This document shows, piece by piece, positions 34,401-45,199 of a stretch of DNA of 64,000 nucleotides. The notes beneath the pieces are model-generated. The model was not told the DNA's origin. It did not search any database and saw nothing but the letters and a program-made list of their open reading frames with translations. The position numbers were made by a program, and so were the translations under genes. This DNA is from Rhizoclosmatium globosum (taxonomy: Eukaryota; Chytridiomycota; Chytridiomycetes; Chytridiales; Chytriomycetaceae): assembly GCA_002104985.1 (NCBI GenBank), contig MCGO01000054.1:1-64000 (forward strand), in the 5' to 3' direction. The stretch's first letter is position 1. Each line of letters starts with the position of its first letter.

Positions 34401-34741
34401 CTCCGTCTTCAAGACCTACCGCAGGACATCTACAGGATCTTGAGCAGTATGAATGGGCTATGTCTGTATTTCGTGAATGGACAGTGGAGCAGTTTGGTGA
34501 AGCAATGCACACTCTGTTTGGACATCAAATTTTTCCTGTGGAAGAATCCAGGAAAGTTCATATCAAGTTTCAAAGTCGTGCGTTGGATGATGGTTTGGAA
34601 GATATTCCGCGTTCGAAAATTGGTTGTTGTTTTGGGGACCTGACTTTGCCATCTGTTTCAACGCGGGAATTAATGAGCATCAATCTTTTGGGAATCTTGA
34701 CAGGAAAAGATAGTGGGAGCTTGCGCGAAGTGTATCTTTGA
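31496..34741 (+). CDS. Divergent HECT-type E3 ubiquitin ligase
   Basis: Seven exons (31496-31596, 31643-31786, 31834-32062, 32107-32282, 32339-32706, 32773-33149, 33200-34741) join in phase to 978 residues. The fifth intron (66 nt) would also read through. The N-terminus has zinc-binding-like Cys/His (CSSGH, CPDC). The middle is unknown (WYTYPTSITKWTEEEHLRW) and a Ser-rich linker follows. The C-terminal ~350 residues have the outline of a HECT domain: a WKDTLERFGILTAVSILQSKA segment like the N-lobe, and a C-lobe end SKIGCCFGDLTLPSVSTRELM that places a Cys at the catalytic TCFN-like position with the following LP. If active it would pass ubiquitin through that Cys. Conservation is weak, so it may be a degenerate or unusual HECT. 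Confidence 0.6.
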
Positions 34742-34834
34742 GGCAGGGTGTTGACGGGTCAGCCAGAGTAAAATAAATGATAGCATTTTATTCCCTCCCC
34801 ATGTGTGTCATTACTGAATGTGATATATTGTCGT

Positions 34835-35989
34835 TTATTCCTCCCCGCTTCCGTCACTACTCTCGTTAAAGTTTGGGTCATCTTCAAAGTTGTCCATCAT
34901 AGATTCCACCCACATCTTGCATTCTACAAATATAGTCTTCCCTTGATTGCCATCGTCGTTGCGAAACTTAGGCATCCACACTTGGTTAAACAGAACGAGG
35001 CGGTCAGGTGATAGGGGGCACTTCACGCGATTCACGCGAGCCCGATACTTCCGTTCATAGGGACTGAAGTTAACTCCGTCTGGTATGCGAACTGTTTCTG
35101 GGTATCGAGCTGCGCGGTGGCGAGTATGGTTATCTTCCCCAAAGCGTTCAATCCCATCTGATTGAATTAAAGAACTGTCAAATTCCTGTCCAGCAGGAGT
35201 AGTACCTCTCCTCATCAGTACCCCGAGTTCAAATATTTGCCGTGGAGTCATTTGCTGATGCATTCGCTTTTTGGAATTGTTGTGGGCAGCTATGAACCAG
35301 TCAAGCTTTTCCTGAATACGTGGGGTATAAACTTGATGTAGAACCCATACTTCCCAGGAATTGTGTACAGACAGCTCCCTTGATTCCTCCAAATCGTAAA
35401 AGGTATTTTCAAATGTTGAAAGCACCTGCTTCCGTAAATCAAGATTCATTCTCTCAATTCTTTGATTGTGATTACTGCGTCCAGCGATTATAGAGCCACG
35501 CCCAGCTCCACGAGCCTCTAGCATATATCTCGCGACCAAGATGTTCTCCCCCCCTTATCAAAGGTAAGTTAACAACATTTAAAAATGCAACGATCATACC
35601 TTTATCGCAACGGACTCGAGAGGGAAGTCCATGGTCATCTACTCCAGCAAGGAAGGCAAGTAGAACTGACTCTGGGCGATTGTTGGTTGCAACCACACAG
35701 AATGTAACCAAATGGGAGAACCCATCTATCCCTTTTACGATGTGCTTAGAACTCAAAAGCCATCCATTCAAAAAGACAAACCTGCATGAACGACAAACTT
35801 CCAGCGAATGAGTTTGTGGTTTCCGTCAATGTGCTGCAAAGAATGAGGGCCTGCAACGGTGTAGCGACGGCGGACTATGACCCGTACGAGTCGATTTAAT
35901 GTTCCAACTGGATCGACAAGCTTAAGAGCCGTGCGCACTCTCGCTCGGCTCACTCGAGTATGATATCTTGTTTTCAAGTGGCCCAACAT
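34835..35989 (-). CDS. Transposon integrase (DDE, rve-like core)
   Basis: Exons 35989-35782, 35731-35600 and 35553-34835 join in phase to at least 352 residues. The core reads HIDGNHKLIRWKFVVHAGID, FCVVATNNRP, VRCDKGGENILVARYMLE, RGAGRGSIIAGRSNHNQRIERM, the integrase-core pattern with DG, DKGGEN and the QRIER helix. This form occurs in transposon-derived genes of fungi and animals. It should cut and join DNA ends. Both introns are clean, so the gene looks functional. The frame is open upstream of the ATG through the GTACCC array, so the true start may lie elsewhere. No terminal repeats of its own element were identified. Confidence 0.75.
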
Positions 35990-36061
35990 AGTTTCAGAAC
36001 CACAATTGGGAAACTCTCCGTTTATGACTCGAACATAGTTAGAGTTCGATGCTCCCGTACC

Positions 36062-36123
36062 CTCCTGATTCCCGTACCCACGGGAGTACCCAGGGAGTAC
36101 CCAGGGAGTACCTGGGTAGTAAC
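36062..36123. repeat. Left GTACCC-motif array of the hAT element
   Basis: The bases read as repeated units of about 13 bp built on GGGAGTACCCA, in both orientations (GTACCCACGGGAGTACCC, then two GGGAGTACC units and CTGGGTAGTA). The array overlaps the upstream open frame of the integrase gene on the other strand. Confidence 0.7.
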
Positions 36124-36175
36124 GTGACTCCCTTGTGGAGATCTGTTATCTCACCAGTCCAATAAATTTGTATCG

Positions 36176-38287
36176 ATGCACAAAGTGCTGATGAAAGTGT
36201 CCCTTAAAATGATTGACTTCCAGACCTTCAACATCGCAAACTACCTTGATAAACTCGACCAAACCATGAATCAGAGCGTGAAACCAAAAGGATCATGTAA
36301 AGTCTGTGGGCACGATGTCTATTGGAGTCGGGAGCGAGTTATCTCACACAAGCGAAGCTCTCACTGCAAAGGCCAAACAGCCAACGATCTTGCAATGTGG
36401 AGTGAGTCCCTTCAAAAACGCCAATCGCGCGCGCCTTTTACTGCCATCCAAATCAACAATAACAACCAGTCACCACCCGCTTTCAACAATGGAAGCGGTA
36501 GCAGCACCAGTCTTTCCAACAAGCGATCCCGGGAGAATGATCAAGCTGAAGACGGAGCGGTGGGACCGCGTGTTATCACTGTTAACCCAAAATTATGTGA
36601 TGATCTCAATACTGCTATCGCACGTTGGGCCTACGCTTGCGCTATTCCATTCATCGCATTTGGCCATTCGTTTTGGAAGGCTATCTGGGACATAGCTTTG
36701 CCATCTTTTAAATCCTTTCTGCAAACTCCGGCTGTAATTGGGTCGACAAGTTTAAAACGTGAATATGACTACCTCAAGTCACAAGAAAAGAAGCTGATGA
36801 ACGATTCGAAGTTGAAGTGCCTTGTCACTGATGGTTGGTCTAACTGCCGTGGGGAACACATTGTAAACTTTGTCTGGACTATTTTCCGTAAACCCCCACT
36901 GTTTCGTCGCTCCAAAGATTGCAGTGGAATATCTCAGAGTGCAGATGCAATCTTTGAAGAGATCGAGAAGGTGTGAATTGAAATGGTCGCAGTTCGTTGT
37001 TCTAAATTTGTATCACAGGAAATTGAGGAGATTGGGCCAAGAAACGTCGTGGCTGTGGTAACAGATACTTGCAATGTCATGCAAGCTGTTTGGGAAAAAT
37101 TGGAAAGACGGTTTCCTCTGTTGTTCTGTAATGGTTGCGGACCTCACGTTCTTCAACTTGCGGTTTTGGATATTTGCGCGATTCCCCTCTTTCAAGCTAT
37201 TCTCCAGTCCGCTTTGACAGCTATTAAATTCATTATTAATCATGGAGCAGTTCGCTTCGAATTTGATCGCCTCCGTGCCTTCAATGGAATCCGGAAGGGA
37301 CTTACTCTGCCAGTGCCAACAAGATGGTTTACTCACTACCAAGCTATGAGCCGACTCTTTAAATGTAAAACTGTTGCTGAAACGTTGCTATTGTCTGACA
37401 CCTTCAAGAATGTAAACGGCTACACCGAGTTCAAGAAGATTGTTTCTGGAAATGTTTGCGACTTTAATGGAAAAACAGTTCCGTTTTGGGAAGGACTAGA
37501 GCTTTTGACCAGTATTTTGGAGGATTTATCAGAGAAGCTAGGTACTTTGGAGTCAGATGATACTGATCTATCCATTGTGTACGAAATCTTTCAGGAGCTG
37601 AAGGCCAATGCTGAAAGCAAGCGTTACACTGATACTCGCACTGCAAATCGAGGAGTGATTCATGGTTACTTTGAAGGAAAGCGCGGTCAAGCTGCAGACG
37701 AAGGAGAACCTGTTCGAAAACAGTTTGTTGAAATTATGATGAAGAGGTGGGATTACATCCACACGGAGGTCATGGGCTTCGCATTTATTCTGAGTCCGCG
37801 TCATTGTGGGGCTCCTATGGCGGGCAATGATTTTCTAGACACACTCGCACAGTTCAAGGTTTATGCGACTAAATACTACGCTGATGAGGATGCTCTTTGC
37901 CCTCCTCACAAGACGCCAAATTGGCGATTGGCAACAAACCAATTGGAAGAATATTGCGCCAGTTGGGGGAACTACTCGGACGAAAGACGGGACAGCATTA
38001 AAGCAATTCATCCTTTCACGTTCTGGGCAACTCAAGGAAAGCATACCTATCCACAGCTTGCCGAAATAGCCCAGCGTGTGTTTACAATCCCGACATCATC
38101 AGCCGCAGCTGAGCGTGTGTGGAAAGCATTCTCGCATGTTCATTCCAAGAAACGAAACCGACTTGGAAATGATAAGGTTTCAATGCTTGTGTACTGCTTC
38201 ATCAATACAGACTTACTCCATGGTTACGACCCAACGCGACAGTATTGGGAAGAAAGTGATGATGAAGAATGGGGGGGTTCGGATTGA
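36176..38287 (+). CDS. hAT transposase, intact
   Basis: Exons 36176-36970 and 37019-38287 (donor GTGTGAA, acceptor ATCACAG) give 687 residues. A BED-like zinc finger lies near residues 40-65 (CKVCGHDVYW, HKRSSHC). The catalytic core has LVTDGWSN and VVAVVTDTCNVM, whose Asp residues fit the DDE site, and a Cys/His pair (FCNGCGPHVLQL). The C-terminal hAT dimerisation block is well preserved (HPFTFWATQGK, TSSAAAERVWKAFS, RLGNDKVSMLVY), with Glu in the AAERVW segment as the third catalytic residue. No stop or frameshift is present, so the element may still be able to move. Confidence 0.88.
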
Positions 38288-38365
38288 GAATTTTGCGTTT
38301 ATTTTTGTTGTGTTACGGTATTTGAGTGGTTCCAATATATTTTTGATTGTACCCGTTCAGGAAAA

Positions 38366-38435
38366 GGGGTACCCAGGTCCCTCCTACCCCAGGATCTGGG
38401 TAGTACCTGGGTAGTACCTGGGTACTACCCAGGGA
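38366..38435. repeat. Right GTACCC-motif array of the hAT element
   Basis: Several copies of CTGGGTAGTAC and GTACCCAGG lie in direct and inverted order, matching the motif of the left array. The motif is self-complementary at its GTAC core, so the arrays could pair with each other. Confidence 0.7.
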
Positions 38436-38439
38436 TCGA

Positions 38440-38744
38440 AGAACACTATCCATGAGAAGCAGCTCGTACATGGCCAACTTGTACGGAACAGGGAATGCAC
38501 ACCATCTCTTGTCTTTCACCGCTCGATCTTGCAAGTATTGAGAAATCAAAGCAGTTTCAGCAATATTCAACTGAATGCGGATATGGATTCGAGCAAAGTA
38601 GATGCTTTGCAGCACCAAGGCAGCCAAGGCCTTGCAAGACAATCCAATAGCCGTGACATTATCATCAATAGGAACAAGAGTAATTATCTTGATGAGGATC
38701 TCGTTTGGTAGCGAGGTTATTCCAATTGTGTGGGTTGTACACAT
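38440..38744 (-). pseudogene. 3'-truncated F-box gene fragment
   Basis: The minus-strand frame begins MCTTHTIGITSLPNEILIKIITLVP and follows the N-terminus of the F-box/ankyrin copy at 25976-27646 residue by residue for about 97 codons (YKLAMYELLLMD here, YKFACYELLLTGD there). Similarity stops where the hAT right array begins, and no acidic linker or ankyrins follow. The open frame then runs into transposon sequence. This is the 5' piece of a broken family member. Confidence 0.75.
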
Positions 38745-38775
38745 TATTTTGAAAACAGAAGAAAGATAGAGAAAA

Positions 38776-41532
38776 ATGCGGTTTCAAGAAGGAAACGACG
38801 GGATCGAGCGCACGCCCGAATACTACGACTTCCTCGCACAACTGCAGCAGTTCCACGACGCGGTTGGGTGCGTCTCTCTCTTTGCGTTGATGTGTGATAG
38901 ATTAGTTGTTTAATTCAAAGTGCAGGACAACGCTTCAACAGGAACCGATTCTCGGCGGGAAGAAACTCGATCTGTATCGAATCTATCTTGGCGTGAAGGC
39001 GGCGGGCGGCTTTGAGAAGGTCTGGGTCTCTCGGGTTAGCTTAACTTACTCTAAACCAACACAAGGTCTCTGAGGAACACGGCTGGCAAAAGATTGCGAA
39101 TCCGTTCGAGTTCCCGCCAACTTGCACAAACTCGGCCTATGTCATCAAACGTGCGTACAAGGCGAATCTGTACAACTTTGTCCAGGTGAAGGACCATAAT
39201 GCCTCACTTGAATCAATCAGAGTCGCAGAACAGGCAAAGAAGCAGAATGAAGAAGCAGGTGATGTCTCAGAGTGGGGATGTATGGTCGGTACTAACGCAC
39301 AAAGTAGTCGCAAAGAAGGGAAAAGCTCGTGCTGCGGACGTTCCTGTACATACAACGAATTTTGTTGCTCCTCAGCGTGGAAATGGAGCTCCAATTAAGG
39401 TGGATGAGTTTGCGCGTGATGGTATGGGCTGTGTTTATACTTGTCAACGGCACTGAACTCATGCAACAGAGAAATATCTGATGGGAGGATTTCAAAACAA
39501 GATTCTTTTGGCTTTACAGTCGGGTCTGCCAAATGAAGTCGATTGGGGATTCAACAAACTCGTCAAGATCAGTTACACCTGCCCACCCAACTTTCACGTT
39601 GGAACCATTTCGGGACTTCTTGATATCATGTTGACCTACGTTGATCCATTTTTTGACGTTCTGAAACTCAACACTGCCCTGGACAACTTTGAAACCTCGC
39701 CAGACTACACACGTCCAGATGTCTCCAAACTCCCCCACTTTAGCGAATTAACTCTCTTCAACTCAAAAGAGTCTGCCCTGCTCATTGAGCGCGTGCTTCA
39801 ATTCTTGCACATTATCCGCAACTTCTCTTTCATGGACCACAACCTCAAATTCTTTATTCAGCAACACGCGATCCTCACAATCGTTGCGAAAGCTCTCGCT
39901 CTCCCTTCGTATTCGCTATTCACGTCGCTCAAACACCACAGCTTGGATATTTTTGAAAACTTGTCCGTTGCAATCAACCTCCGTGGAAGAAACGACTTTT
40001 ATCTCGCGTGTCTGCGTAAAATTGTTATTGAAAGTAGTGATCGGGCTCTGCTTCTTGGATCCCTGCGTTCCTTGACACGTCTTTGTGGAACGGAGGCGAA
40101 TCATACGCATTTGTTTGACTTGGATCAGCATATTCTTGAGCGTGCGTTCCAGTTGTTGAGGGTGAAGGGAGACGATGAGTTGGTGTACAGTGTGCTTGAG
40201 TTCCTGTACATGTACTCGTGTTTGACGGGAGATGCGGTTCCAAAGATTGTGACGGCTGCGTCGCCGAGTAATATCGTTGCTGTCATGTTGGAATACTTGC
40301 ATTTGAGAAGGGCTGAAATGGGTCCACCTCCAAAGAGGGTTAGAATTGTTCATCAGCAAGCTGCTGCTGTTGTTCCTGCTCCTGCACCAAACAACCCACC
40401 TCCAAAAGCTGCGCCTGTGACGGGTACTGTCACTCCAGCAAAAGCGACTCCTGTCGTTTCTGCAGCTCCTAGCCCGGCGTTACCCAAGGCTGTTGCGACG
40501 CCATTGAAGCAAACCGCGGTCTTGTCGGCAGCACCTTCACCTGTTACTCCAAGTAAAAAAGGGCATGTCAACGACGAAGAGGAGGAAGAGATTGACATTG
40601 ATGGTGATGACGACGACGACGACTTTGTGTTGGAGCAAGGAAAGGGAAAACCGCCAGGGAAGAAGCAAACAGGTCCATCTGTCGCGGGTTCTGCAGCAAA
40701 ACCAGCCGCAGCACAGCCCGTTGCTCCATCATTCATGGATGTTTTCAATGCAGCTCAAAACAACAAGAAGCGTGGACGTCCTCGAAAATACCAGGCTGAA
40801 ATTGACGCCTACAGTATCCAACTTGCACAGCAGTTGCAGCAACAGCAAACACTTGCACTCCAACAGAATCCAAACATGTCGTACCAAGAACAACAAGCCC
40901 TAACAATGCAGCTTCAACAACAACACAACAACATGATGAACGTGTTCATGAACTCCAAACAGGCAATCGTTGGATCCGTCATGGGAGCTTCAGGCGGCCC
41001 CGTCGCCACACCAACACAATACGAGGAAGAAGACGAAGAACCCGAAGAAGAAATCATCGTCATCTCAGACCCCTCCTTCGAATGCCATTGGCACGAAGCC
41101 GGAGGCAAAGAATGTCCATTAAAGTTTGGATCCGAGAAAGAAATCGCGAAGCATATGGCGGAGGCACACTTTTCGCATGACGGATGGTACATGTGTAGAT
41201 GGATGGGATGTACTGCGTTTCATACGACTCCAGGAACGAAAGCTGCAGTGTTTCGTCACGCGCGAACTCACGTTGGTGATTCTTCCAAGAAGCAGCGTGT
41301 TAGTGCTTCTGGGGCGCAGCCGTTGTTCAAGAAGGCGTTCAAGAGTGGTGGAGTGGGTGCACCTGATTTGATTGGGATTCCGTTGACGGCGTTGTTGGTG
41401 TTGAGGAATGTGGCGCGTTCTGCGACAATGAAGGATTTGTTTTTGCCATATGAGGCGGAGATTGTGACTGCGATGGCAGAGAGGCCCAAGTTGTCGAAGA
41501 TTCTAGCGGAGATGATGTATGAACTTCGTTGA
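38776..41532 (+). CDS. RSC9: ARID-domain chromatin remodelling subunit (RSC9 / ARID2-like)
   Basis: Five exons (38776-38867, 38926-39019, 39066-39258, 39305-39421, 39470-41532) join in phase to 852 residues. An N-terminal ARID DNA-binding domain (residues about 8-95; RTPEYYDFLAQLQQFHD, LDLYRIYLGVKAAGGFEKV, ANPFEFPPTCTNSAYVIKRAY) is followed by a helical ARM-like region. A disordered Pro/Ala and acidic part contains an AT-hook (KKRGRPRKY) and Gln-rich stretches. C2H2-type fingers follow (CHWHEAGGKECPLKFG..HMAEAH; CRWMGCTAF..HARTH), then a helical C-terminus. This is the layout of RSC9/ARID2 subunits of RSC/PBAF-type SWI/SNF complexes, which remodel nucleosomes in the nucleus. Confidence 0.85.
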
Positions 41533-41740
41533 GATTTGTGATTTGGAGTTATTTAAACTTTTTGATGTACTTTGTGATGTCTCTGTTGTTTTTCAAGACA
41601 CAAACCTTCACAATCTCTTAAAATTCACTGCTTAGCAACATTGTCACAGTGCACGCTTTACTCTGTACTACATTTATCTCTTCCCATTCTCAATTTTAAG
41701 TACATTTTGTTTATTTCCTGAGAATCAAGCGAGTGACAAA

Positions 41741-42918
41741 TCAACGGAAGTAATTTTGTTGAAGAGTCTTGGTTTGAGCGTAAGCTTCATCAAATGCATC
41801 AACAATGTCCTGCTCAAAAGCAATTAAAATCAAAAAAAGCAGTGTACAAAAAGACCAAACCTTTGGCAAGGGACCATCTTCGCAATCCTTGAGATTCTCT
41901 TTAGCGTGTTTAACACTGGAAACGCCAATCACGACTCCATCGCCTTTCGATTGATCCAACTTGGAATGATGGAACACCCAGCGGTGAGAAGCATTCACCA
42001 TGGTCATACCTTCGTGCTTCGCAACAGCTTGCTTCACGTGTTCAACGGCATCAAAGTAAGTCTTGTTCCAGTATCTGTCGCGGTATCGTTCACCTTGAGA
42101 AGTGTTTGGATCGAATCTTGCACCCTTCTCTGGATCGGTTTCAAACTTGTGGAATCCTGAGAGGAGACCACCGCAAAGTGGGTTGTATACGTAGAAACGC
42201 ATGTTAAGGGCACGGAGGCAGGGAATCAGCTCCTTTTCGACGTCTCTGGTAAGTGCCTTGAAAACAAGTCAGTAAAATAATCGAGTTATTACACAAATAC
42301 ATACATTATACATTCCCTGGTAAAGTGTTGGAAGGACGTATCCGTTGACCTTGCAGATTTGGTAAATCTGCATCACCTGCCACGCGGCGTAGTTGGAAAG
42401 CCCGAGTTCAGCAAAGTGCCCAGCCTCGTACAGCTCCTGCACAGCCTTCAAGGTAACCTCGAATGGCGTGGCGTGGTCTGGGGCATGGAGATAGAACACA
42501 TCCACCTTCTTCTGGTTCAAAGCCTTGAGGGAAGCACTGGCCACCGGATCAGCAATAAACAAGAAACCCAATTAATGCGAATACCTGAAAGTCGCCGTCA
42601 GCTTTTCCGGCTTGTGATCGCCAAGCTTGAACGGATAGGCCTTTGTGTGCACTTTGAAGCCCTGGGCAACGACGCCCAGTTCGCCAAGCACTTCTTCCGT
42701 GTTTCCTTCGCAGTACATTCGCGCCGTGTCGAGTTCCGTGTGTCCGTGTGCGCGGAACTCGGAAAGGATCGCTCCGATTGTTGCCCGGTCCGCGATTCGT
42801 CCGCCAACGCCAACGCCGAAGGTCATTGTCTTTGGTTTTGGTTGTTAGTTGTCGTGGCTGGGCCGGTGGTACGTACGCCGAGGATCACGTGTGGCTTGAA
42901 GCTGGTTGTTCCTGCCAT
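41741..42918 (-). CDS. Aldo-keto reductase, aflatoxin-aldehyde reductase (AKR7) type
   Basis: Five exons (42918-42877, 42829-42585, 42536-42305, 42256-41861, 41809-41741) join in phase to 327 residues, the usual length. The first exon codes only 14 residues (MAGTTSFKPHVILG). The catalytic set is visible: Asp and Tyr in ELDTARMYCEG, Lys in VHTKAYP, His in VFYLHAPD. NADPH-site residues appear in VIGVSSVKHAKENL, and the barrel signature GLSNYAAWQV is present. It should reduce aldehydes and ketones with NADPH in the cytosol. No anomalies were seen. Confidence 0.9.
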
Positions 42919-44060
42919 GGAGGTTGTTTGCAGCTGGATTTCAAATGAATAAGTCAGTTACCCAGTAAGCCAAATAAAAGGTATACTATATCATTCTTTA
43001 CTGATTCTAATAGCGAAAACCCTAGGAAAATATTCTACGGGGCTCCGCTGCCAAAACTCACAATATACGGTTAATTTCAACAAAACAAAACACGAAGAAT
43101 AAGGGAGTTATTAACGGGCGAAACGGTTCTTGCTCTTTCAATGGTGGATTTTCTAAAACAAAGGACAATAAAATCATTAACTTTCATGGAATTCCTGTAA
43201 ATAAGAAGAGACTTGAGAACAGAGAACCCTCTTTAATCAGGGACAGAAAAGGATGGCAAGAAAAGAAAGGAAGAGGGAAATATGTATCAAAATCAAAAGG
43301 ACACCATAATTACAGAGAGAGTACAAAACAGAGCAAGGAAATGAAGTCGTGAATCCTAGCCTTGTTCATGCCAACTTGGATACCGCCTTACCAATAATGG
43401 TTTCTCTAAACATTATTTCTAAATTACTACCAGTGCATTGAACCACCTGGTATGTCGCTTACACGTTGTTAGATTTCTAAGTCATTTCCATAAATCAACA
43501 GAATGATGAGCTCGGCTCTTCCCACCAAACCATTCTAAACTTCATCGTTGCCAATTAAGGGGAACCACCTTATTACGCTCACGTTGCTATATTATGTCTC
43601 AATTATTTTCTTCCAGGACTTTGTGGAAGTCTCCAAAGCGGACCGCTGGATTGGCCAGGCTATTAAACGAGGCCTCACCGACGGAGTTTTTGGTGGAATT
43701 GAAAGGAGAACTGGTGAAGCTCGGGGCCAAACGGGGCGTTGTTGTAATAGGTTAGTAGCTAAGTTGATGGAAATGTTATAAAAGTTATGCCACATTATGT
43801 CTTGCCGCCGTCGAGTCCAAGAAAATTCTTCGCACGTGAACACACGTGCCGCCAAAAAAGCCGAGCCTGTGTTGAAAGTGAATCACTTTATTTCTTCCCA
43901 TGGCATCCGTTTCTTACGTTTTTCATGACAGAAGGAAAGGGCTTTAATGGAATCATGTCATTTTATAGTATTTAAGCTTAAAAGAACTCAATCAACTTAT
44001 TCAATGTATTTGTATCATCTCTACTCAATGAAAAGGTCGTGACAGAAATCTGAGTTGGTC
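42919..44060. other. Gene-free stretch, about 1.1 kb
   Basis: AT-rich and purine-rich (many GAAAG runs at 43190-43330). A possible coding remnant on the plus strand at about 43615-43780 (DFVEVSKADRWIGQAIKRG, then LTDGVFGGIE) has no start or partner exon that I can find. It probably holds the promoters of the two divergent neighbours. Confidence 0.4.
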
Positions 44061-45167
44061 ATGTACAAGGCAGTCCCCACATCCCAGCCTAGTTCGCTGC
44101 CATTCGCAATTGGACTTCAGTCACTTCCTTCTGAAATTCTTGAAGGTGCTCTAATGCGGCTTCCCATCGACTCCAGTCTTCGGGAAGTAGGACTTGCTTC
44201 AAAACAGCTGTTTGCACCATACATCTTCCACAGTTCCTCGTTTCCCCGCCGCCATTTCCAACATTTATACACTGAATCACGATGCTCCACCGTCTGGGAC
44301 TTTCTTGAGATGGCTGGAATCAAATACCGGCAATGGCAGTCGTTACCATTCAGATATCAGATTGCAATCTACCGAGAGATCATGGCGGAAGAAGATTGGG
44401 ACGGTGTAGCAGACATTGGCGACGATTGGCCAAACAATCTCATGTGGTCTTTGAGATGGGATCTGTCTCGATCAAAAGCTGTCAAACTAATGCAAGCGCT
44501 TTTGGATACCGGATTTGATCCATCGTCGAACGAAACGAGGTCACTTCGATGGGCGTGTCGGAATGGGCATTTGGAAGTTGTGGAACTGTTGTTAGGGTAT
44601 GAGGCTGTGGATCCTGGTACGGAATCGAATATGTCCCTTCAGTTTGCAGCCGATAATGGGCATGCGGATATTGTCAGGAAGCTGTTGATGGATCCTGGTG
44701 TTGATCCCACTGCGGACGATAACTTTCCGATTTGCAAGGCGTCTGAGAATGGGCATGTTGAGGTTGTCAGAGCTTTACTTGAAGATGGACGTGCAGATCC
44801 TTCTGCCAACGAAAATCATTCGATAAGGTTGGCTTGCGAGGATGGATATTATGAAATTGTGGATCTGTTGATGAATGATCCTCGAGTAGATCCTTCGGTG
44901 AAGGATAATGTGGCGTTGGGTGTAGCTGCCGAATTTGGACGAACCCGTATCATACAGAGGCTATTAAAGGATTCAAGAGTGAAGCCAAGCGACTTTGACA
45001 ATTATGCGCTTCGATTTGCGGTTGGGAATGGACATTTGGAAGTGGTGAAATGGCTTTGGAAAGATCCTCGGACTGTTGTATCAGCGAAAGAAAAGCAAGA
45101 AATGATCAAGGTCGCACAAGATAATCAGAAGGATGATATTGTTGAATTTCTAATGAATAATGAATGA
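44061..45167 (+). CDS. F-box and ankyrin-repeat protein (copy 3)
   Basis: Single-exon, 368 residues. F-box-like N-terminus (LQSLPSEILEGALMRLPID), a linker shorter than in copies 1 and 2, and about seven ankyrin repeats (SLRWACRNGHLEVVELLL, PICKASENGHVEVVRALLEDG, NYALRFAVGNGHLEVVKWL). Each repeat ends in DP or similar at a fixed spacing. It lacks the acidic run of copy 2. The likely role is as a ubiquitin-ligase receptor, by architecture only. Its stop lies 33 bp before the preferred start codon of the next gene. Confidence 0.87.
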   Translation: MYKAVPTSQPSSLPFAIGLQSLPSEILEGALMRLPIDSSLREVGLASKQLFAPYIFHSSSFPRRHFQHLYTESRCSTVWDFLEMAGIKYRQWQSLPFRYQIAIYREIMAEEDWDGVADIGDDWPNNLMWSLRWDLSRSKAVKLMQALLDTGFDPSSNETRSLRWACRNGHLEVVELLLGYEAVDPGTESNMSLQFAADNGHADIVRKLLMDPGVDPTADDNFPICKASENGHVEVVRALLEDGRADPSANENHSIRLACEDGYYEIVDLLMNDPRVDPSVKDNVALGVAAEFGRTRIIQRLLKDSRVKPSDFDNYALRFAVGNGHLEVVKWLWKDPRTVVSAKEKQEMIKVAQDNQKDDIVEFLMNNE

Positions 45168-45199
45168 CATCAGACCTTTTTCTTCTTTGTTTTGTTCTT

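Larger units (their letters stand above)
36062..38435 (+). mobile_element. hAT-family DNA transposon (ends approximate)
   Basis: An intact hAT transposase gene is flanked on both sides by clusters of a GTACCC(A/T)GG(G/T)-type motif: 36073-36123 on the left and 38366-38435 on the right. hAT elements commonly carry such subterminal repeats as transposase-binding sites. On the right the element abuts a truncated F-box gene. I could not find an 8-bp target-site duplication or long terminal inverted repeats; only TTCGAT occurs in inverted orientation near both ends. The boundaries are therefore estimates. Confidence 0.65.

Noticed and set aside
36000..38460. 8-bp target-site duplication for the hAT element
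   Set aside because: Flanks compared by eye (GAACATAG left, GAACACTA right) do not match; only an inverted TTCGAT is shared.
43548..43781. Small plus-strand frame after the aldo-keto reductase
   Set aside because: No start context, partner exon or recognisable domain; kept only as a note in the gene-free stretch.
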